Of a stretch of DNA of 64,000 bases, positions 7,592 through 17,763 are shown piece by piece. The notes beneath the pieces are model-generated. The model worked only from the letters and a program-made list of their open reading frames with translations, made no database searches and was not told the DNA's origin. The stretch comes from Nocardioides sp. 1609 (lineage in GTDB: Bacteria; Actinomycetota; Actinomycetes; Propionibacteriales; Nocardioidaceae). The stretch is from NCBI RefSeq assembly GCF_004522105.1, contig NZ_SPUJ01000005.1, positions 372,001 through 436,000 of the forward strand. Reading direction: 5' to 3'. Made by a program: the position numbers and the translations under genes. Position 1 is the stretch's first letter. Every line of letters begins with the position of its first letter.

Positions 7592-8704
7592 ATGGCGACG
7601 GTGCTGATGGTGGGGACCCGCAAGGGCCTGTGGATCGCGACCTCCGACGACGCCCGTCGTGACTGGGACGTCACGGGGCCGCACCACGACATGGAGGAGG
7701 TCTACTCCTGCCTGGTCGACACCCGTGGCGGTGGGACGCCGAGGCTGTTCGCCGGCGCCTCCTCGCCGTGGCTGGGGCCCCAGGTGCGGTGGTCCGACGA
7801 CCTCGGCGCGACCTGGCAGGAGACGCCCGGCGGCGCCATCCGCTTCGACGCCGGCGACGGCGCGACCGTGGAACGGGTCTGGCAGCTGACCCCCGGCATC
7901 GAGCCGGACGTCGTGTGGGCCGGCACCGAGCCCGGCGCGGTCTGGCGCTCCGACGACCGCGGCCGCACGTTCGCGCTCGTGCGCGGGCTGTGGGAGCACC
8001 CGCACCGCACCGCGTGGGGCGCCGGCTACGGCGGCCAGGCCTTCCACACGATCCTCCCGCACCCCACCGACCCCGACTCGATCACCGTCGCGATCTCCTC
8101 GGGCGGCGTCTACCAGAGCGCCGACGGCGGTGCGTCGTGGACGCCGCGCAACCACGGGCTGCGCGCGGAGTTCCTGCCCGAGGGGCAGCAGTACCCGGAG
8201 TTCGGCCAGTGCGTCCACAAGATCGCGCGCCACCCGGACCGCCCCGAGCGGCTCTTCCTGCAGAACCACGGCGGCGTCTACCGCTCCGACGACCACGCCG
8301 CCACCTGGCAGTCGATCGCCGAGGGCCTGCCGGCGGAGTTCGGGTTCCCGGTCGTCGTCGACCCGCACGATCCCGACACCGTCTACGTCTTCCCGCTCGA
8401 GGGCAGCGGCGGCCGCTACCCCGCCCGTGCCCACGCCGCGGTCTGGCGCTCCCAGGACGCCGGCGCGAGCTGGTCGCCCCTGGACGACGGCCTGCCCGAC
8501 CCGTGCTGGGTCGGGGTGATGCGCGACGCCATGGTCGCCGACGACCACCGCCCCACGGGGCTCTACGTCGGCGCCCGCAACGGTGCGGTGTGGGCCTCGG
8601 CCGACGCCGGCGCGACGTGGCGCGAGGTCGTGGCCAACCTGCCTGACGTCATGGTGGTGCGGGCGGCGTCGTACCCGGACACGCCCGCGGCCCCGCAGGG
8701 CTGA
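7592..8704 (+). CDS. BNR/sialidase-like beta-propeller protein
   Basis: A 370-aa protein made of repeating Asp-box (BNR) elements such as [50 protein letters not shown] and [10 protein letters not shown], typical of VPS10/sialidase-fold six- or seven-bladed propellers. It has no signal peptide and starts directly [14 protein letters not shown], so it is probably cytoplasmic. Family members are annotated as exo-alpha-sialidase or glycosyl hydrolase, but no catalytic Arg triad is evident, so an enzymatic role is uncertain. The start is supported by GGGAGGAA 6-7 nt upstream of ATG 7592. It is monocistronic, ahead of rpsO. Confidence 0.85.
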   Translation: MATVLMVGTRKGLWIATSDDARRDWDVTGPHHDMEEVYSCLVDTRGGGTPRLFAGASSPWLGPQVRWSDDLGATWQETPGGAIRFDAGDGATVERVWQLTPGIEPDVVWAGTEPGAVWRSDDRGRTFALVRGLWEHPHRTAWGAGYGGQAFHTILPHPTDPDSITVAISSGGVYQSADGGASWTPRNHGLRAEFLPEGQQYPEFGQCVHKIARHPDRPERLFLQNHGGVYRSDDHAATWQSIAEGLPAEFGFPVVVDPHDPDTVYVFPLEGSGGRYPARAHAAVWRSQDAGASWSPLDDGLPDPCWVGVMRDAMVADDHRPTGLYVGARNGAVWASADAGATWREVVANLPDVMVVRAASYPDTPAAPQG

Positions 8705-8716
8705 TGCGACGCGGGT

Positions 8717-8746
8717 TTGGGTGCGACCGCGGGCGCGCGTTAACCT
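8717..8746 (+). promoter_or_regulatory. Possible rpsO promoter
   Basis: TTGGGT at 8717-8722 and TAACCT at 8741-8746, separated by 18 bp, stand about 125 bp before rpsO and outside the upstream gene. The match to the actinobacterial sigma-A consensus is moderate. Confidence 0.4.
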
Positions 8747-8870
8747 GTCATGTCCGTCCCTCACAGGACGACGACACTCGACTGACCGCCGTGCAACGGC
8801 CGCGGATCCAGAGTGCCCGGGAGAACAGGCCCCGGCGCGCCGCGCAGCGAAGAGACGAAAAGGAGCCGCC

Positions 8871-9146
8871 ATGTCCATCGGGACCGACGCAGCGACGAAG
8901 AAGAAGATCATCGCCGAGTACGCCACGACCGAGGGCGACACCGGCTCGCCCGAGGTGCAGATCGCGCTGCTCAGCCACCGCATCGCCCACCTCACCGAGC
9001 ACCTCAAGACGCACAAGCACGACCACCACAGCCGTCGTGGACTGCTGCTGCTGGTCGGCCAGCGCCGCCGGCTGCTGAACTACCTGCGCAAGACCGAGAT
9101 CGACCGCTACCGCTCGATCATCGAGCGCCTCGGCCTGCGCCGCTGA
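8871..9146 (+). CDS. rpsO: 30S ribosomal protein S15
   Basis: A 91-aa protein of standard S15 length. The family core is visible: [49 protein letters not shown]. It binds 16S rRNA helices 20-22 and nucleates the platform of the 30S subunit. The start ATG 8871 has an AAAAGGAG site 6 nt upstream. It precedes pnp, the classical rpsO-pnp order. The 166-bp leader could hold S15 autoregulatory structure, but none is obvious by eye. Confidence 0.98.
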   Translation: MSIGTDAATKKKIIAEYATTEGDTGSPEVQIALLSHRIAHLTEHLKTHKHDHHSRRGLLLLVGQRRRLLNYLRKTEIDRYRSIIERLGLRR

Positions 9147-9151
9147 CCGTC

Positions 9152-9182
9152 GTCGGGATCCACCCATCGGGTGGGTCCCGAC
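9152..9182 (+). terminator. Hairpin after rpsO
   Basis: GTCGGGATCCACCC pairs with GGGTGGGTCCCGAC (14-bp stem with one mismatch) just after the rpsO stop. There is no U-tract, so it may be a processing or attenuation hairpin in the rpsO-pnp intergenic region. The remaining 234 bp up to pnp hold no gene that I can support. Confidence 0.55.
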
Positions 9183-9416
9183 TACTGCATCTGGCGCTCG
9201 TACGCCGGTGCGCACAACTGAAAACCCACCCACTGGAGCGATCCGCGCCACCGTCCGGCCCGGTCCTCGGTAGTGACCTTCAGGAGCTCGAGCCACTGAC
9301 GTGGTGGCACGGCCTGCGGGTCTCGATCGAAGATCGGCCACGCCCCGCCCGGCAGATGTCCGGGCCCGGCATGTGCGCGGGCAGTCGCGGATCGCGCCGC
9401 GAACAGGAAGATCAAC

Positions 9417-11654
9417 GTGACAGAACCCGTCATCTCCGCCGTCGAGACCGTTCTCGACAACGGCAAGTTCGGCACCCGCACCGTCAAGTTCGAGACCGGG
9501 CTCCTCGCCCGCCAGGCCGCCGGTTCGGTGACCGCCTACCTCGACGACGACACGATGCTGCTCTCGGCCACCACGGCCGGCAAGCACCCCAAGGACCACT
9601 TCGACTTCTTCCCCCTGACGATCGACGTCGAGGAGCGGATGTACGCCGTGGGCCAGATCCCCGGCTCGTTCTTCCGCAGCGAGGGTCGTCCCGGCGAGGA
9701 CGCCATCCTCACCTGCCGCCTCATCGACCGGCCGCTGCGCCCGACCTTCAAGAAGGGTCTGCGCAACGAGGTCCAGGTCGTCATCACCGTGATGGCGCTC
9801 GACCCCGACCAGCCCTACGACGTCCTGGCGATCAACGCCGCGTCCCTGTCGACCCAGATCTCCGGCCTGCCGTTCTCCGGCCCCGTCGGCGGCGTCCGCG
9901 TCGCCCTCATCGAGGGCCAGTGGGTCGCCTTCCCGAGCCACAGCCAGCTCGAGAACGCCGTCTTCGACATGGTCGTCGCCGGCCGCGTCACCGACACCGG
10001 CGACGTCGCCATCATGATGGTCGAGGCCGAGGCGCCCGAGGGCACCTACGAGCTCGTCGCCGGTGGCGCCGCCGCCCCGTCCGAGGAGATCGTGGCCGGT
10101 GGCCTCGACGCCGCCAAGCCGTTCATCAAGCAGCTCTGCGACGCGCAGGCCGAGCTGGCCAAGCAGGCCGCGAAGCCCGTCCAGGAGTTCCCGGTCTTCC
10201 TCGACTACGAGGACGACGTCTACGACGCCGTCTTCGCTGCCTCGTCGGCCGCGACCACCGAGGCCCTCGCGACCTTCGGCAAGCAGGAGCGCGACGAGAA
10301 GCTCGACGACGTCAAGGCGTCGCTGCTCGAGCAGGTCGGTGCCCAGTTCGAGGGGCGCGAGAAGGAGATCGGGGCCGCGTTCAAGTCGGTCACGAAGGCC
10401 CTCATGCGCGAGCGCGTGCTGCGCGACAAGATCCGCATGGACGGTCGCGGCCTCGCCGACATCCGCCCGCTGCACGCCGAGGTCGGCGTGATCCCGCGCG
10501 TCCACGGCTCGGCGCTCTTCGAGCGCGGCGAGACCCAGATCCTGGGTGTCACCACGCTCAACATGCTCAAGCTCGAGCAGCAGCTCGACACGCTGAGCCC
10601 GGAGAAGCATCGCCGCTACATGCACAAGTACGTGTTCCCGCCGTTCTCCACCGGCGAGACCGGTCGCGTGGGCTCGCCCAAGCGCCGCGAGGTCGGCCAC
10701 GGTGCGCTCGCGCGCCGTGCGATCCTGCCCGTGCTGCCCAGCCGCGAGGAGTTCCCCTACGCGATCCGTCAGCTCTCCGAGGCCATGGGCTCCAACGGCT
10801 CCACCTCGATGGGCTCGGTCTGCGCCTCGACCCTCTCGCTGCTCCAGGCCGGCGTGCCGCTCAAGGCGCCCGTCGCGGGCATCGCGATGGGCCTCATCTC
10901 CGGCGAGGTCGAGGGCGAGACGACGTACGTCGCGCTGACCGACATCCTCGGTGCCGAGGACGCCATGGGCGACATGGACTTCAAGGTCGCCGGCACCCGT
11001 GAGTTCGTCACGGCCCTGCAGCTCGACACCAAGCTCGACGGCATCCCGGCCGAGGTCCTGGCCGCGGCCCTGACCCAGGCCAAGGACGCCCGTCTGGCGA
11101 TCCTCGACGTCATGGGCGAGGCCATCGAGGCTCCCGAGGAGATGTCGCTGCACGCGCCGCGGATCATCACGGTGCGCGTCCCCGTCGACAAGATCGGTGA
11201 GGTCATCGGCCCGAAGGGCAAGATCATCAACCAGATCCAGGACGACACCGGCGCCTCGATCTCGATCGAGGACGACGGCACCATCTACATCGGTGCCACC
11301 AACGGCGAGTCCGCGGAGGCTGCCCGCAACGCGATCAACCAGATCGCCAACCCGACGATGCCCGAGGTCGGCGAGCGCTACCTCGGCACGATCGTGAAGA
11401 CGACGAACTTCGGTGCGTTCGTCTCGCTCATGCCGGGCAAGGACGGCCTGCTGCACATCACCAAGCTGCGCAGCCTGGTCGGCGGCAAGCGCGTCGAGAA
11501 CGTCGACGACGTCGTCTCGGTCGGCCAGAAGATCCAGGTCGAGATCGCCGAGGTCGACGACCGCGGCAAGCTGTCGCTGATCCCCGTGGTCGAGGACGAC
11601 GCCGAGGCCGGCCAGCCCGACACGGCCGACGCCGAGGTCGACGCCGAGGTCTGA
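9417..11654 (+). CDS. pnp: Polyribonucleotide nucleotidyltransferase (PNPase)
   Basis: A 745-aa phosphorolytic 3'-5' exoribonuclease, also described in actinobacteria as bifunctional guanosine pentaphosphate synthetase/PNPase. Order: RNase PH domain 1, helical linker, RNase PH domain 2 (around [13 protein letters not shown] and [14 protein letters not shown]), KH domain ([16 protein letters not shown], about 597-612) and S1 domain ([28 protein letters not shown]). Starts at GTG 9417 after AGGAAG. In E. coli PNPase represses its own mRNA through the 5' leader; the 270-bp leader here would allow this, but that is inference. The stop is followed by a strong terminator. Confidence 0.98.
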   Translation: MTEPVISAVETVLDNGKFGTRTVKFETGLLARQAAGSVTAYLDDDTMLLSATTAGKHPKDHFDFFPLTIDVEERMYAVGQIPGSFFRSEGRPGEDAILTCRLIDRPLRPTFKKGLRNEVQVVITVMALDPDQPYDVLAINAASLSTQISGLPFSGPVGGVRVALIEGQWVAFPSHSQLENAVFDMVVAGRVTDTGDVAIMMVEAEAPEGTYELVAGGAAAPSEEIVAGGLDAAKPFIKQLCDAQAELAKQAAKPVQEFPVFLDYEDDVYDAVFAASSAATTEALATFGKQERDEKLDDVKASLLEQVGAQFEGREKEIGAAFKSVTKALMRERVLRDKIRMDGRGLADIRPLHAEVGVIPRVHGSALFERGETQILGVTTLNMLKLEQQLDTLSPEKHRRYMHKYVFPPFSTGETGRVGSPKRREVGHGALARRAILPVLPSREEFPYAIRQLSEAMGSNGSTSMGSVCASTLSLLQAGVPLKAPVAGIAMGLISGEVEGETTYVALTDILGAEDAMGDMDFKVAGTREFVTALQLDTKLDGIPAEVLAAALTQAKDARLAILDVMGEAIEAPEEMSLHAPRIITVRVPVDKIGEVIGPKGKIINQIQDDTGASISIEDDGTIYIGATNGESAEAARNAINQIANPTMPEVGERYLGTIVKTTNFGAFVSLMPGKDGLLHITKLRSLVGGKRVENVDDVVSVGQKIQVEIAEVDDRGKLSLIPVVEDDAEAGQPDTADAEVDAEV

Positions 11655-11662
11655 CCCGCACG

Positions 11663-11701
11663 CTGACCCGCCAGCCCCGGCTGGCGGGTCAGTGTCGTTT
11701 T
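11663..11701 (+). terminator. Rho-independent terminator after pnp
   Basis: A 14-bp perfect stem, CTGACCCGCCAGCC (11663-11676) with GGCTGGCGGGTCAG (11679-11692), followed by TGTCGTTTT. The U-rich tail makes it a plausible intrinsic terminator. Confidence 0.85.
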
Positions 11702-11712
11702 CGAGGAAGTGG

Positions 11713-13125
11713 ATGATGGAACGCATGCAGTCCCCACACGCCAGCTCGCGGCCCTCGCAGGCCCAAGCCGCGACGGCCCGCTCGACCACCGTCGCGACGT
11801 CCGCCTCGCGGCCGTCGCAGAAGGTCGGCACGACGCGCACCCTCTCGACGGTGCGCGACACCGGCGGGGTCGTCACCTCGCAGGTCCGACGCACGGTCCT
11901 GCCGGGCGGTCTCCGCGTCGTGACCGAGCAGATGGCCGGCGCCCGCTCCGCGACGATCGGCGTGTGGGTCGACGTCGGGTCGCGCGACGAGACGCCGTCG
12001 CTGCACGGGGCCTCGCACTTCCTCGAGCACCTGCTCTTCAAGGGCACGCACGAGCGGTCGGCCCTCGACATCTCGGTGGCCCTCGACGCGGTCGGCGGCG
12101 AGTTCAACGCCTTCACCGCCAAGGAGTACACCTGCTTCCACGCGCGGGTCCTCGACGAGGACCTGCCGCTCGCCGTCGACGTGCTCGGCGACATGGTCAC
12201 CTCCTCGCTGATCACCGACGAGGACGTCGAGGCCGAGCGCGAGGTCATCCTCGACGAGATCGCGATGCACGACGACGACCCCGACGACGTCGTCCACAAC
12301 CTCTTCGCCGAGCAGGCGTGGGGTGCGACGTCGCCGCTGGGTCGCTCGATCGCCGGCACCGAGGAGTCCATCACCGGGCTCGACCGGGCCCGGATCCTGA
12401 GGTTCTACCGCAAGCACTACCGGCCCGAGCACATGGTCGTCTCGGTCGCCGGCAGCCTCGACCACGCGACCGTCGTCCGTCAGGTGCGCAAGGCCTTCGG
12501 CCGCCGCGCCTTCCTGAGCGGCGAGCAGACCCCCGTCGGCCCGCGCCGGACCGGCAAGCGGGTGCGGGTGCACCCCGGCCAGGTCGAGGCGACGCGGCCC
12601 TTCGAGCAGGTCAACATCGTGCTCGGCATGGAGAGCTACCCCCGCGACGACGACCGGCGCTTCGCGCTCGGCGTCCTCAACACCGCCCTCGGGGGCGGGA
12701 CGTCGTCGCGGCTGTTCCAGGAGATCCGCGAGCGCCGGGGCCTGGCGTACTCGGTCTACTCCTTCACCTCCCACCACGCCGACGCCGGCGTGGTCGGCGT
12801 CTCGGTCGGCTGCCTGCCGTCGAAGCTCGACGAGGTGCTCGCGACCGTCCGCCTCGAGCTGTCCCGCGTCGCCGCCGACGGCATCACCGAGGACGAGCTG
12901 GTGCGGGGCAAGGGTCAGCTCCGTGGCGGGCTCGTGCTCGGCCTGGAGGACTCCGCGTCGCGGATGATCCGGCTCGGCAAGGCCGAGCTGGTCCACGACG
13001 AGCTGCTCGAGATCGACGAGGTGATGGCCAAGATCGACGCCGTCACGCTCGAGGAGGTCCGGACCATCGCCGCCGACGTCTTCGCGCGACCCGAGGTCCT
13101 GGCGATCGTGGGGCCGAGCACCTAG
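11713..13125 (+). CDS. M16 family zinc metallopeptidase (pitrilysin-like)
   Basis: A 470-aa peptidase with the inverted zinc motif HxxEH (H102-FLE-H106, in SHFLEHLLFKGT) and the downstream Glu in EREVILDEIAMHDDDPDD (near 175-182), followed by the M16C inactive-like half (SSRLFQEIRERRGLAYSVYSF). The position after pnp is conserved in actinobacteria, where it is annotated as processing protease/PepR. The start at ATG 11713 is preferred over the GTG at 11692, which lies in the pnp terminator, and a GAGGAAG site precedes 11713. The Ser/Thr/Arg-rich N-terminal 45 residues are probably disordered. Cytoplasmic, substrate unknown. Confidence 0.92.
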   Translation: MMERMQSPHASSRPSQAQAATARSTTVATSASRPSQKVGTTRTLSTVRDTGGVVTSQVRRTVLPGGLRVVTEQMAGARSATIGVWVDVGSRDETPSLHGASHFLEHLLFKGTHERSALDISVALDAVGGEFNAFTAKEYTCFHARVLDEDLPLAVDVLGDMVTSSLITDEDVEAEREVILDEIAMHDDDPDDVVHNLFAEQAWGATSPLGRSIAGTEESITGLDRARILRFYRKHYRPEHMVVSVAGSLDHATVVRQVRKAFGRRAFLSGEQTPVGPRRTGKRVRVHPGQVEATRPFEQVNIVLGMESYPRDDDRRFALGVLNTALGGGTSSRLFQEIRERRGLAYSVYSFTSHHADAGVVGVSVGCLPSKLDEVLATVRLELSRVAADGITEDELVRGKGQLRGGLVLGLEDSASRMIRLGKAELVHDELLEIDEVMAKIDAVTLEEVRTIAADVFARPEVLAIVGPST

Positions 13126-13150
13126 GCGCCGGCTCCGCTCCGGGGGCAGC

Positions 13151-13666
13151 TCACCGCCGGCCGATGACCCCCACGACCGGGGGCTGCTTGTTGTCGATCA
13201 CCGAGACGCGGAACCCGCCCTCGGACAGGGCTGCCGAGGCGCCCTTGATGATCTTCGGGACCTGCTCGGGGATCTTGGCCTCGAAGAAGAGGAAGACGGC
13301 GCCGCCGGGGACGACCCGCTCGTGCAGCAGGGCGACCTCGTCCTGGCACTCGCGCACCCAGAAGAGGTTGACGTTGAACGCGAAGACCTTGTGCAACCGC
13401 TTCACCGGCACCCGCAGCGTGGCGAGGTCGATCTGGCGCACGGTCAGCCGACCGGCCTTGACGGCCTCGGCGTTACGACGCTTGGTGCGGTCGACCCCGG
13501 ACTCCGAGCGGTCGATCGCGAAGAGCTTGCCGGTCTCGAGCCGCCCGGTGATGAGCTCGGCCGCAGCGCCGGGACCACAGCCGATCTCGAGCACGTGGTC
13601 GGCCGGTTGGGGGTCCATGAACTCCACCGCCCATCGGATCCGCGCCGGAATCTGCTGTGCCACCAT
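13151..13666 (-). CDS. Class I SAM-dependent methyltransferase
   Basis: A small Rossmann-fold methyltransferase with SAM motif I VLEIGCGPGAAAELI and acidic motif II FAIDRSESGVDR. The substrate is not evident. The C-terminal half is short and ends with a beta hairpin (GGFRVSVIDNKQPPVVGVIG). An in-frame GTG at 13711 would give 186 aa; ATG 13666 (171 aa, MVAQQIPARIRWAVEFM) is chosen because it leaves room for a divergent promoter with dapB. It is convergent with the M16 peptidase (stop-to-stop gap of 25 bp). Confidence 0.85.
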   Translation of the reverse strand: MVAQQIPARIRWAVEFMDPQPADHVLEIGCGPGAAAELITGRLETGKLFAIDRSESGVDRTKRRNAEAVKAGRLTVRQIDLATLRVPVKRLHKVFAFNVNLFWVRECQDEVALLHERVVPGGAVFLFFEAKIPEQVPKIIKGASAALSEGGFRVSVIDNKQPPVVGVIGRR

Positions 13667-13715
13667 GCGTCCACCCTGCCAGAACCCACGAAGGCATTCA
13701 CTCACCAACACCTAG

Positions 13716-14483
<768 letters not shown>

Positions 14484-14504
14484 GGCGGGATCGTGCGTCG
14501 CCCC

Positions 14505-14945
14505 TCCGGTGGTCGAGCCGCGGGGACGGAGTCACCGCGAGTCGAGACCTGGTGACGGGTGGGGGTGGTCTCGACTCGGCCAGCGGTGTCGTCCGGTGGT
14601 CGAGCCGTGGGGACGGAGTCACCGCGAGTCGAGACCTGGCGGGGTGGTGTGGTCTCGACTCGGCTCGCTGGCGCTCGGCGGCTCGACCAGCGGTAGCCGG
14701 TGGTCGAGCCGTGGGGACGTAGTCACCGCGAGTCGAGACCTCGCGGGGGGTGGGTGGTCTCGACTCGGCTCGCTGGCGCTCGCCGGCTCGACCAGCGGGG
14801 TCCGGTGGTCGAGCCGTGGGGACGGAGTCACCGCGAGTCGAGACCTGGCCGGGGTGGGTGGTCTCGACTCGGCTCGCTGGCGCTCGCCGGCTCGACCAGC
14901 GGGTGCTGGGCCCGACCTGCGGGTGTCGGGCTCGACCAGCGGTTG
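14505..14945 (-). repeat. BIME-like repeat array between dapB and azlD
   Basis: Four inverted A units (GGTCGAGCCGYGGGGACGKAGTCACCG...) alternate with four inverted B units (GGTCTCGACTCGGCTCGCTGG...), the first B being truncated at 14567-14590. It is the same family as the arrays at 6409 and 7225 but in opposite orientation. Degenerate ends (GGTGTCGGGCTCGACCAGCGG) run to about 14945. There is no gene inside this 471-bp stretch. Confidence 0.92.
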
Positions 14946-14954
14946 ACGGTGGGT

Positions 14955-15257
14955 TCAGAGGAGGCGGGCGAGGGCGGCGACGAGGGCGGCGCCGAAGACG
15001 ACGAGCAGGAACGGGGCTCGCAGGAGGAGCAGCACGACCGCGGCGCCGAGGGCGAGGGCACGGGCGTCGAGGGTGAGCCCCTGGTCGTCGGTGGCGACGA
15101 CCTGGACGGCGACCAGCGCGGCCAGCAGCGCGACCGGGATCAGGTCGGCGACGCGGGAGACCACGGGGTGGTCGAGCACCCGGGGCGGCACCGCGAGGCC
15201 GCTCAGCTTGAGCAGGTAGCAGCCGAGGGCGCCGACGACGATCGCGGCCCAGGTCAC
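14955..15257 (-). CDS. azlD: AzlD-type small subunit of branched-chain amino acid exporter
   Basis: About 100 aa with four hydrophobic segments (WAAIVVGALGCYLLKLSGLAV, VADLIPVALLAALVAVQVVA, ALALGAAVVLLLLRAP, FLLVVFGAALVAALARLL), the normal size and topology of AzlD. It forms a two-part inner-membrane exporter with AzlC. GTG 15257 overlaps the azlC stop by 4 bp, so the start is well fixed by coupling. It is last of the GNAT-azlC-azlD operon, and the repeat array lies just after it. Confidence 0.88.
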   Translation of the reverse strand: MTWAAIVVGALGCYLLKLSGLAVPPRVLDHPVVSRVADLIPVALLAALVAVQVVATDDQGLTLDARALALGAAVVLLLLRAPFLLVVFGAALVAALARLL

Positions 15258-15991
15258 GGCGTCGCCCCGCCCGGCCCGGCGCCGGACCTCGGTGCGGGGG
15301 AGCGACGCGTGAGGACGCCGGCCAGCAGGGCCACCCCGGCCGCCACCAGCACCGGGACGCCGGCGGCGGTGAATGGGACGACGCCGAGCGCCACCGCCGC
15401 CGCGAGGACGGCGACGACGCGGTGCAGCGGGCGGTCGAGCCGCGGCCACAGCAGCGCGAGGAACGCCGCCCCGACGGCGGCGTCCACGCCGTAGTCCCGC
15501 GGGTCGCCGATGGCCTCGCCGGCGATCGCGCCGGCCAGGGTGGCGAGGTTCCAGAGCACGAAGATCGAGCCGCCGGTCCAGAGGAAGCCGGTGCGCGCCG
15601 CCTCCCGTGTCGGCCGCGACACCGACATCGCCGTCGACTCGTCGATGAGGAGGTGGGCAGCGCCGACCCGGTGCCAGCCGCGGTAGCCGAGCAGGGGAGC
15701 GAGCCGGAGCCCGTACAGCGTGTTGCGGGTGCCGAGCAGGAGCGCCGTGGCGGCGCCCGCGGACGGCGTGCCGCCCGAGGCGAGGACGCCGACCATCGCG
15801 AACTGCGAGGCACCGGTGAACATCAGCAGCGACAGGGCACAGGCCTGCAGGACGTCGAGCCCGGACGCGACCGCGACCGCGCCGAACGAGACGCCGTAGG
15901 CACCCGTCGCGACGCCGACGCCGAGGCTGTCGCGGACGATCTCGCGTCGACCGGCGGGGACGACGGGGTCGGCCGGCGCGGCGTCGTTCAC
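15254..15991 (-). CDS. azlC: AzlC family branched-chain amino acid/4-azaleucine exporter
   Basis: A 245-aa integral membrane protein with the family motif GVSFGAVAVASGLDVLQACALSLLMFTGASQFAMVGV and the TRNTLYGLRLAP loop. About seven hydrophobic stretches are visible. It works with AzlD to export branched-chain amino acids or analogues. The ATG at 15991 overlaps the stop of the upstream GNAT gene (ATGA), and its own stop overlaps azlD, which indicates one transcript. Confidence 0.92.
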   Translation of the reverse strand: MNDAAPADPVVPAGRREIVRDSLGVGVATGAYGVSFGAVAVASGLDVLQACALSLLMFTGASQFAMVGVLASGGTPSAGAATALLLGTRNTLYGLRLAPLLGYRGWHRVGAAHLLIDESTAMSVSRPTREAARTGFLWTGGSIFVLWNLATLAGAIAGEAIGDPRDYGVDAAVGAAFLALLWPRLDRPLHRVVAVLAAAVALGVVPFTAAGVPVLVAAGVALLAGVLTRRSPAPRSGAGPGGATP

Positions 15992-16533
15992 GCCAGGGCG
16001 GTGTGCAGGCGGACCTGCTTGACCGTGGTGGTGCCGCTCCCGTCGAGGTCGAGCTCGCGGTGCGCGGAGTCGGGGGCCCAGCCGGCGCTCTCGAGGAACG
16101 CGCGCCGCCGGTCGTCGGTGGCGATCGTCCAGGTGACGGCGCGGGTGAAGCGGTCGGCCTCGAGCGTCTCGGCGGCCGCCTGCAGCAGCCGGGAGCCGTG
16201 GCCCTTGCCGCGCTCGTCGGGGACGACGACCAGCTCGGCCAGCTCGCCGTCGGCGATCGGGTCGCAGTCGGGGTCGGCGGCCGGGGTGGTGACCGCGTAC
16301 CCGACGACCCGGTTGCGCTCCAGCGCCACCAGGACCCGGTTGCGGGCGTCGGCGGGCCTGCTCATCGACGTGCGCCAGGCCTCGGCGACCGGGGCCGGGT
16401 CGGTCGGGATCGCCTCGGGGGGCAGGACGCCGGCGTACTGTTCGCCCCAGGCGCGCACCTGCACCGCCGCGATCGCGTCGGCGTCGTCGGACCAGGCGAC
16501 GCGGACGGAGACGTCGGCGCTCGGAGAGCTCAT
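15988..16533 (-). CDS. GNAT family N-acetyltransferase
   Basis: A 181-aa GNAT fold. The acetyl-CoA motif A is LAELVVVPDERGKGHGSRLLQAAAE (R/Q-x-x-G-x-G/A form, RGKGHG), with the preceding beta strand VVGYAVTTP. The substrate is unknown. It is first in an operon with azlC and azlD; it could modify an amino acid or analogue before export, but this is only inference from context. The ATG at 16533 is divergent from the aldo/keto reductase gene at 16609, leaving a 75-bp promoter region. Confidence 0.87.
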   Translation of the reverse strand: MSSPSADVSVRVAWSDDADAIAAVQVRAWGEQYAGVLPPEAIPTDPAPVAEAWRTSMSRPADARNRVLVALERNRVVGYAVTTPAADPDCDPIADGELAELVVVPDERGKGHGSRLLQAAAETLEADRFTRAVTWTIATDDRRRAFLESAGWAPDSAHRELDLDGSGTTTVKQVRLHTALA

Positions 16534-16608
16534 GGGCCGATCATCGCAGTGGCCGTAGCGGCGGTGGCGCCGCGGGGCGGCACCACCGGGGTGGCTACGG
16601 TGGAAGGC

Positions 16609-17619
16609 ATGGAATTCCGCAACCTCGGTGCGAGTGGTCTGAAGGTCTCGGCCATCTCGTACGGCAACTGGCTCACCCACGGATCCCAGGTCGAGGAGGA
16701 CGCCGCACTCGCGTGTGTGCGCCAGGCCCTCGACGAGGGGATCACCACCTTCGACACCGCCGACGTCTACGCCAACACGGCCGCCGAGACGGTGCTCGGC
16801 AAGGCCCTGGCCGGCGAGCGCCGGCAGGGCCTGGAGATCTTCACGAAGGTCTTCTGGCCGACCGGCCCGGGCAAGCAGAACGACCACGGGCTGTCGCGCA
16901 AGCACATCCTGGAGTCGATCGACGGCTCGCTGCAGCGCCTCGGCACCGACTACGTCGACCTCTACCAGGCGCACCGCTTCGACCACGAGACGCCGCTGGA
17001 GGAGACGATGCTGGCCTTCGCCGACGTCGTCCGAGCCGGCAAGGCGCTCTACATCGGCGTCTCGGAGTGGCGAGCGGAGGAGATCCGCGCCGCGGCCGGG
17101 CTCGCTCGTGAGCTCCACGTCCCGCTGGTCTCGAACCAGCCGCAGTACAACATGCTGTGGCGCGTCATCGAGGCCGAGGTCGTGCCGACCAGCGAGGAGC
17201 TGGGGCTCGGTCAGGTGGTCTGGTCGCCGATCGCGCAGGGCGCGCTCACCGGCAAGTACAAGCCTGGCGCCGAGCTGCCGGCCGGCTCGCGCGCCACCGA
17301 CGAGAAGGGCGGCGCCGACATGATCAAGCGCTGGATGGACGACGACGTCCTCGAGCGGGTCCAGCGCCTCCAGCCGATCGCCGACGAGGCCGGCCTCTCC
17401 CTCGCCCAGCTCGCCGTCGCCTGGGTCCTGCAGAACCCCAACGTCTCCTCGGCCATCATCGGCGCCTCCCGGCCCGAGCAGGTCACGGAGAACGTCAAGG
17501 CCGCCGGCGTGACGCTGGACGCCGACGCGCTCACCGCGATCGACGACGTCCTCGGCGACGTGGTCGTGCGCGACCCGGCCAAGACCCAGTCGCCGCGACG
17601 CTCGGAGATCTTCGGCTGA
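16609..17619 (+). CDS. Aldo/keto reductase (Kv-beta-like, AKR6/YghZ type)
   Basis: A 336-aa (alpha/beta)8 NADPH oxidoreductase. The catalytic tetrad is visible as Asp49 and Tyr54 (FDTADVYAN), Lys80 (FTKVFW) and His122 (YQAHRF). SNQPQYNMLWR and SAIIGASRPEQVTEN are AKR nucleotide and cofactor signatures and resemble the potassium-channel beta-subunit branch. It probably reduces small aldehydes or methylglyoxal. The start ATG 16609 follows GGAAGG. Monocistronic. Confidence 0.94.
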   Translation: MEFRNLGASGLKVSAISYGNWLTHGSQVEEDAALACVRQALDEGITTFDTADVYANTAAETVLGKALAGERRQGLEIFTKVFWPTGPGKQNDHGLSRKHILESIDGSLQRLGTDYVDLYQAHRFDHETPLEETMLAFADVVRAGKALYIGVSEWRAEEIRAAAGLARELHVPLVSNQPQYNMLWRVIEAEVVPTSEELGLGQVVWSPIAQGALTGKYKPGAELPAGSRATDEKGGADMIKRWMDDDVLERVQRLQPIADEAGLSLAQLAVAWVLQNPNVSSAIIGASRPEQVTENVKAAGVTLDADALTAIDDVLGDVVVRDPAKTQSPRRSEIFG

Positions 17620-17721
17620 GCATGGCACCCGCCGGAGGTCGAGCAAGCGAGCTCCCGCGGGTGCGACGGAACCGCAGCTGCGCAACCACCGAAGGTCGAG
17701 CAACCGACCGATGAGCTCTCC

Positions 17722-17763
17722 CGCTGACCGAACAGCCCTCGCGAGCCGGGCTCTCGGTCAGCG
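17722..17763. terminator. Bidirectional terminator between AKR and DUF3043 genes
   Basis: CGCTGACCG (17722-17730) pairs with CGGTCAGCG (17755-17763), with an inner AGCCC/GGGCT stem. It overlaps the DUF3043 stop codon. The 100 bp before it contains only degenerate GGTCGAGCAA motifs reminiscent of the REP-like family ends. Confidence 0.7.

Noticed and set aside
9183..9416. Small gene in the rpsO-pnp interval
   Set aside because: Frames are interrupted or lack a ribosome binding site and family features; it is more likely the pnp leader.
8748..12374. A 1208-codon open frame on the minus strand opposite pnp and the M16 gene
   Set aside because: It is antisense to well-conserved genes; long open antisense frames are expected in GC-rich DNA. 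Its translation is Asp/Gly/Val/Leu low-complexity without domains.
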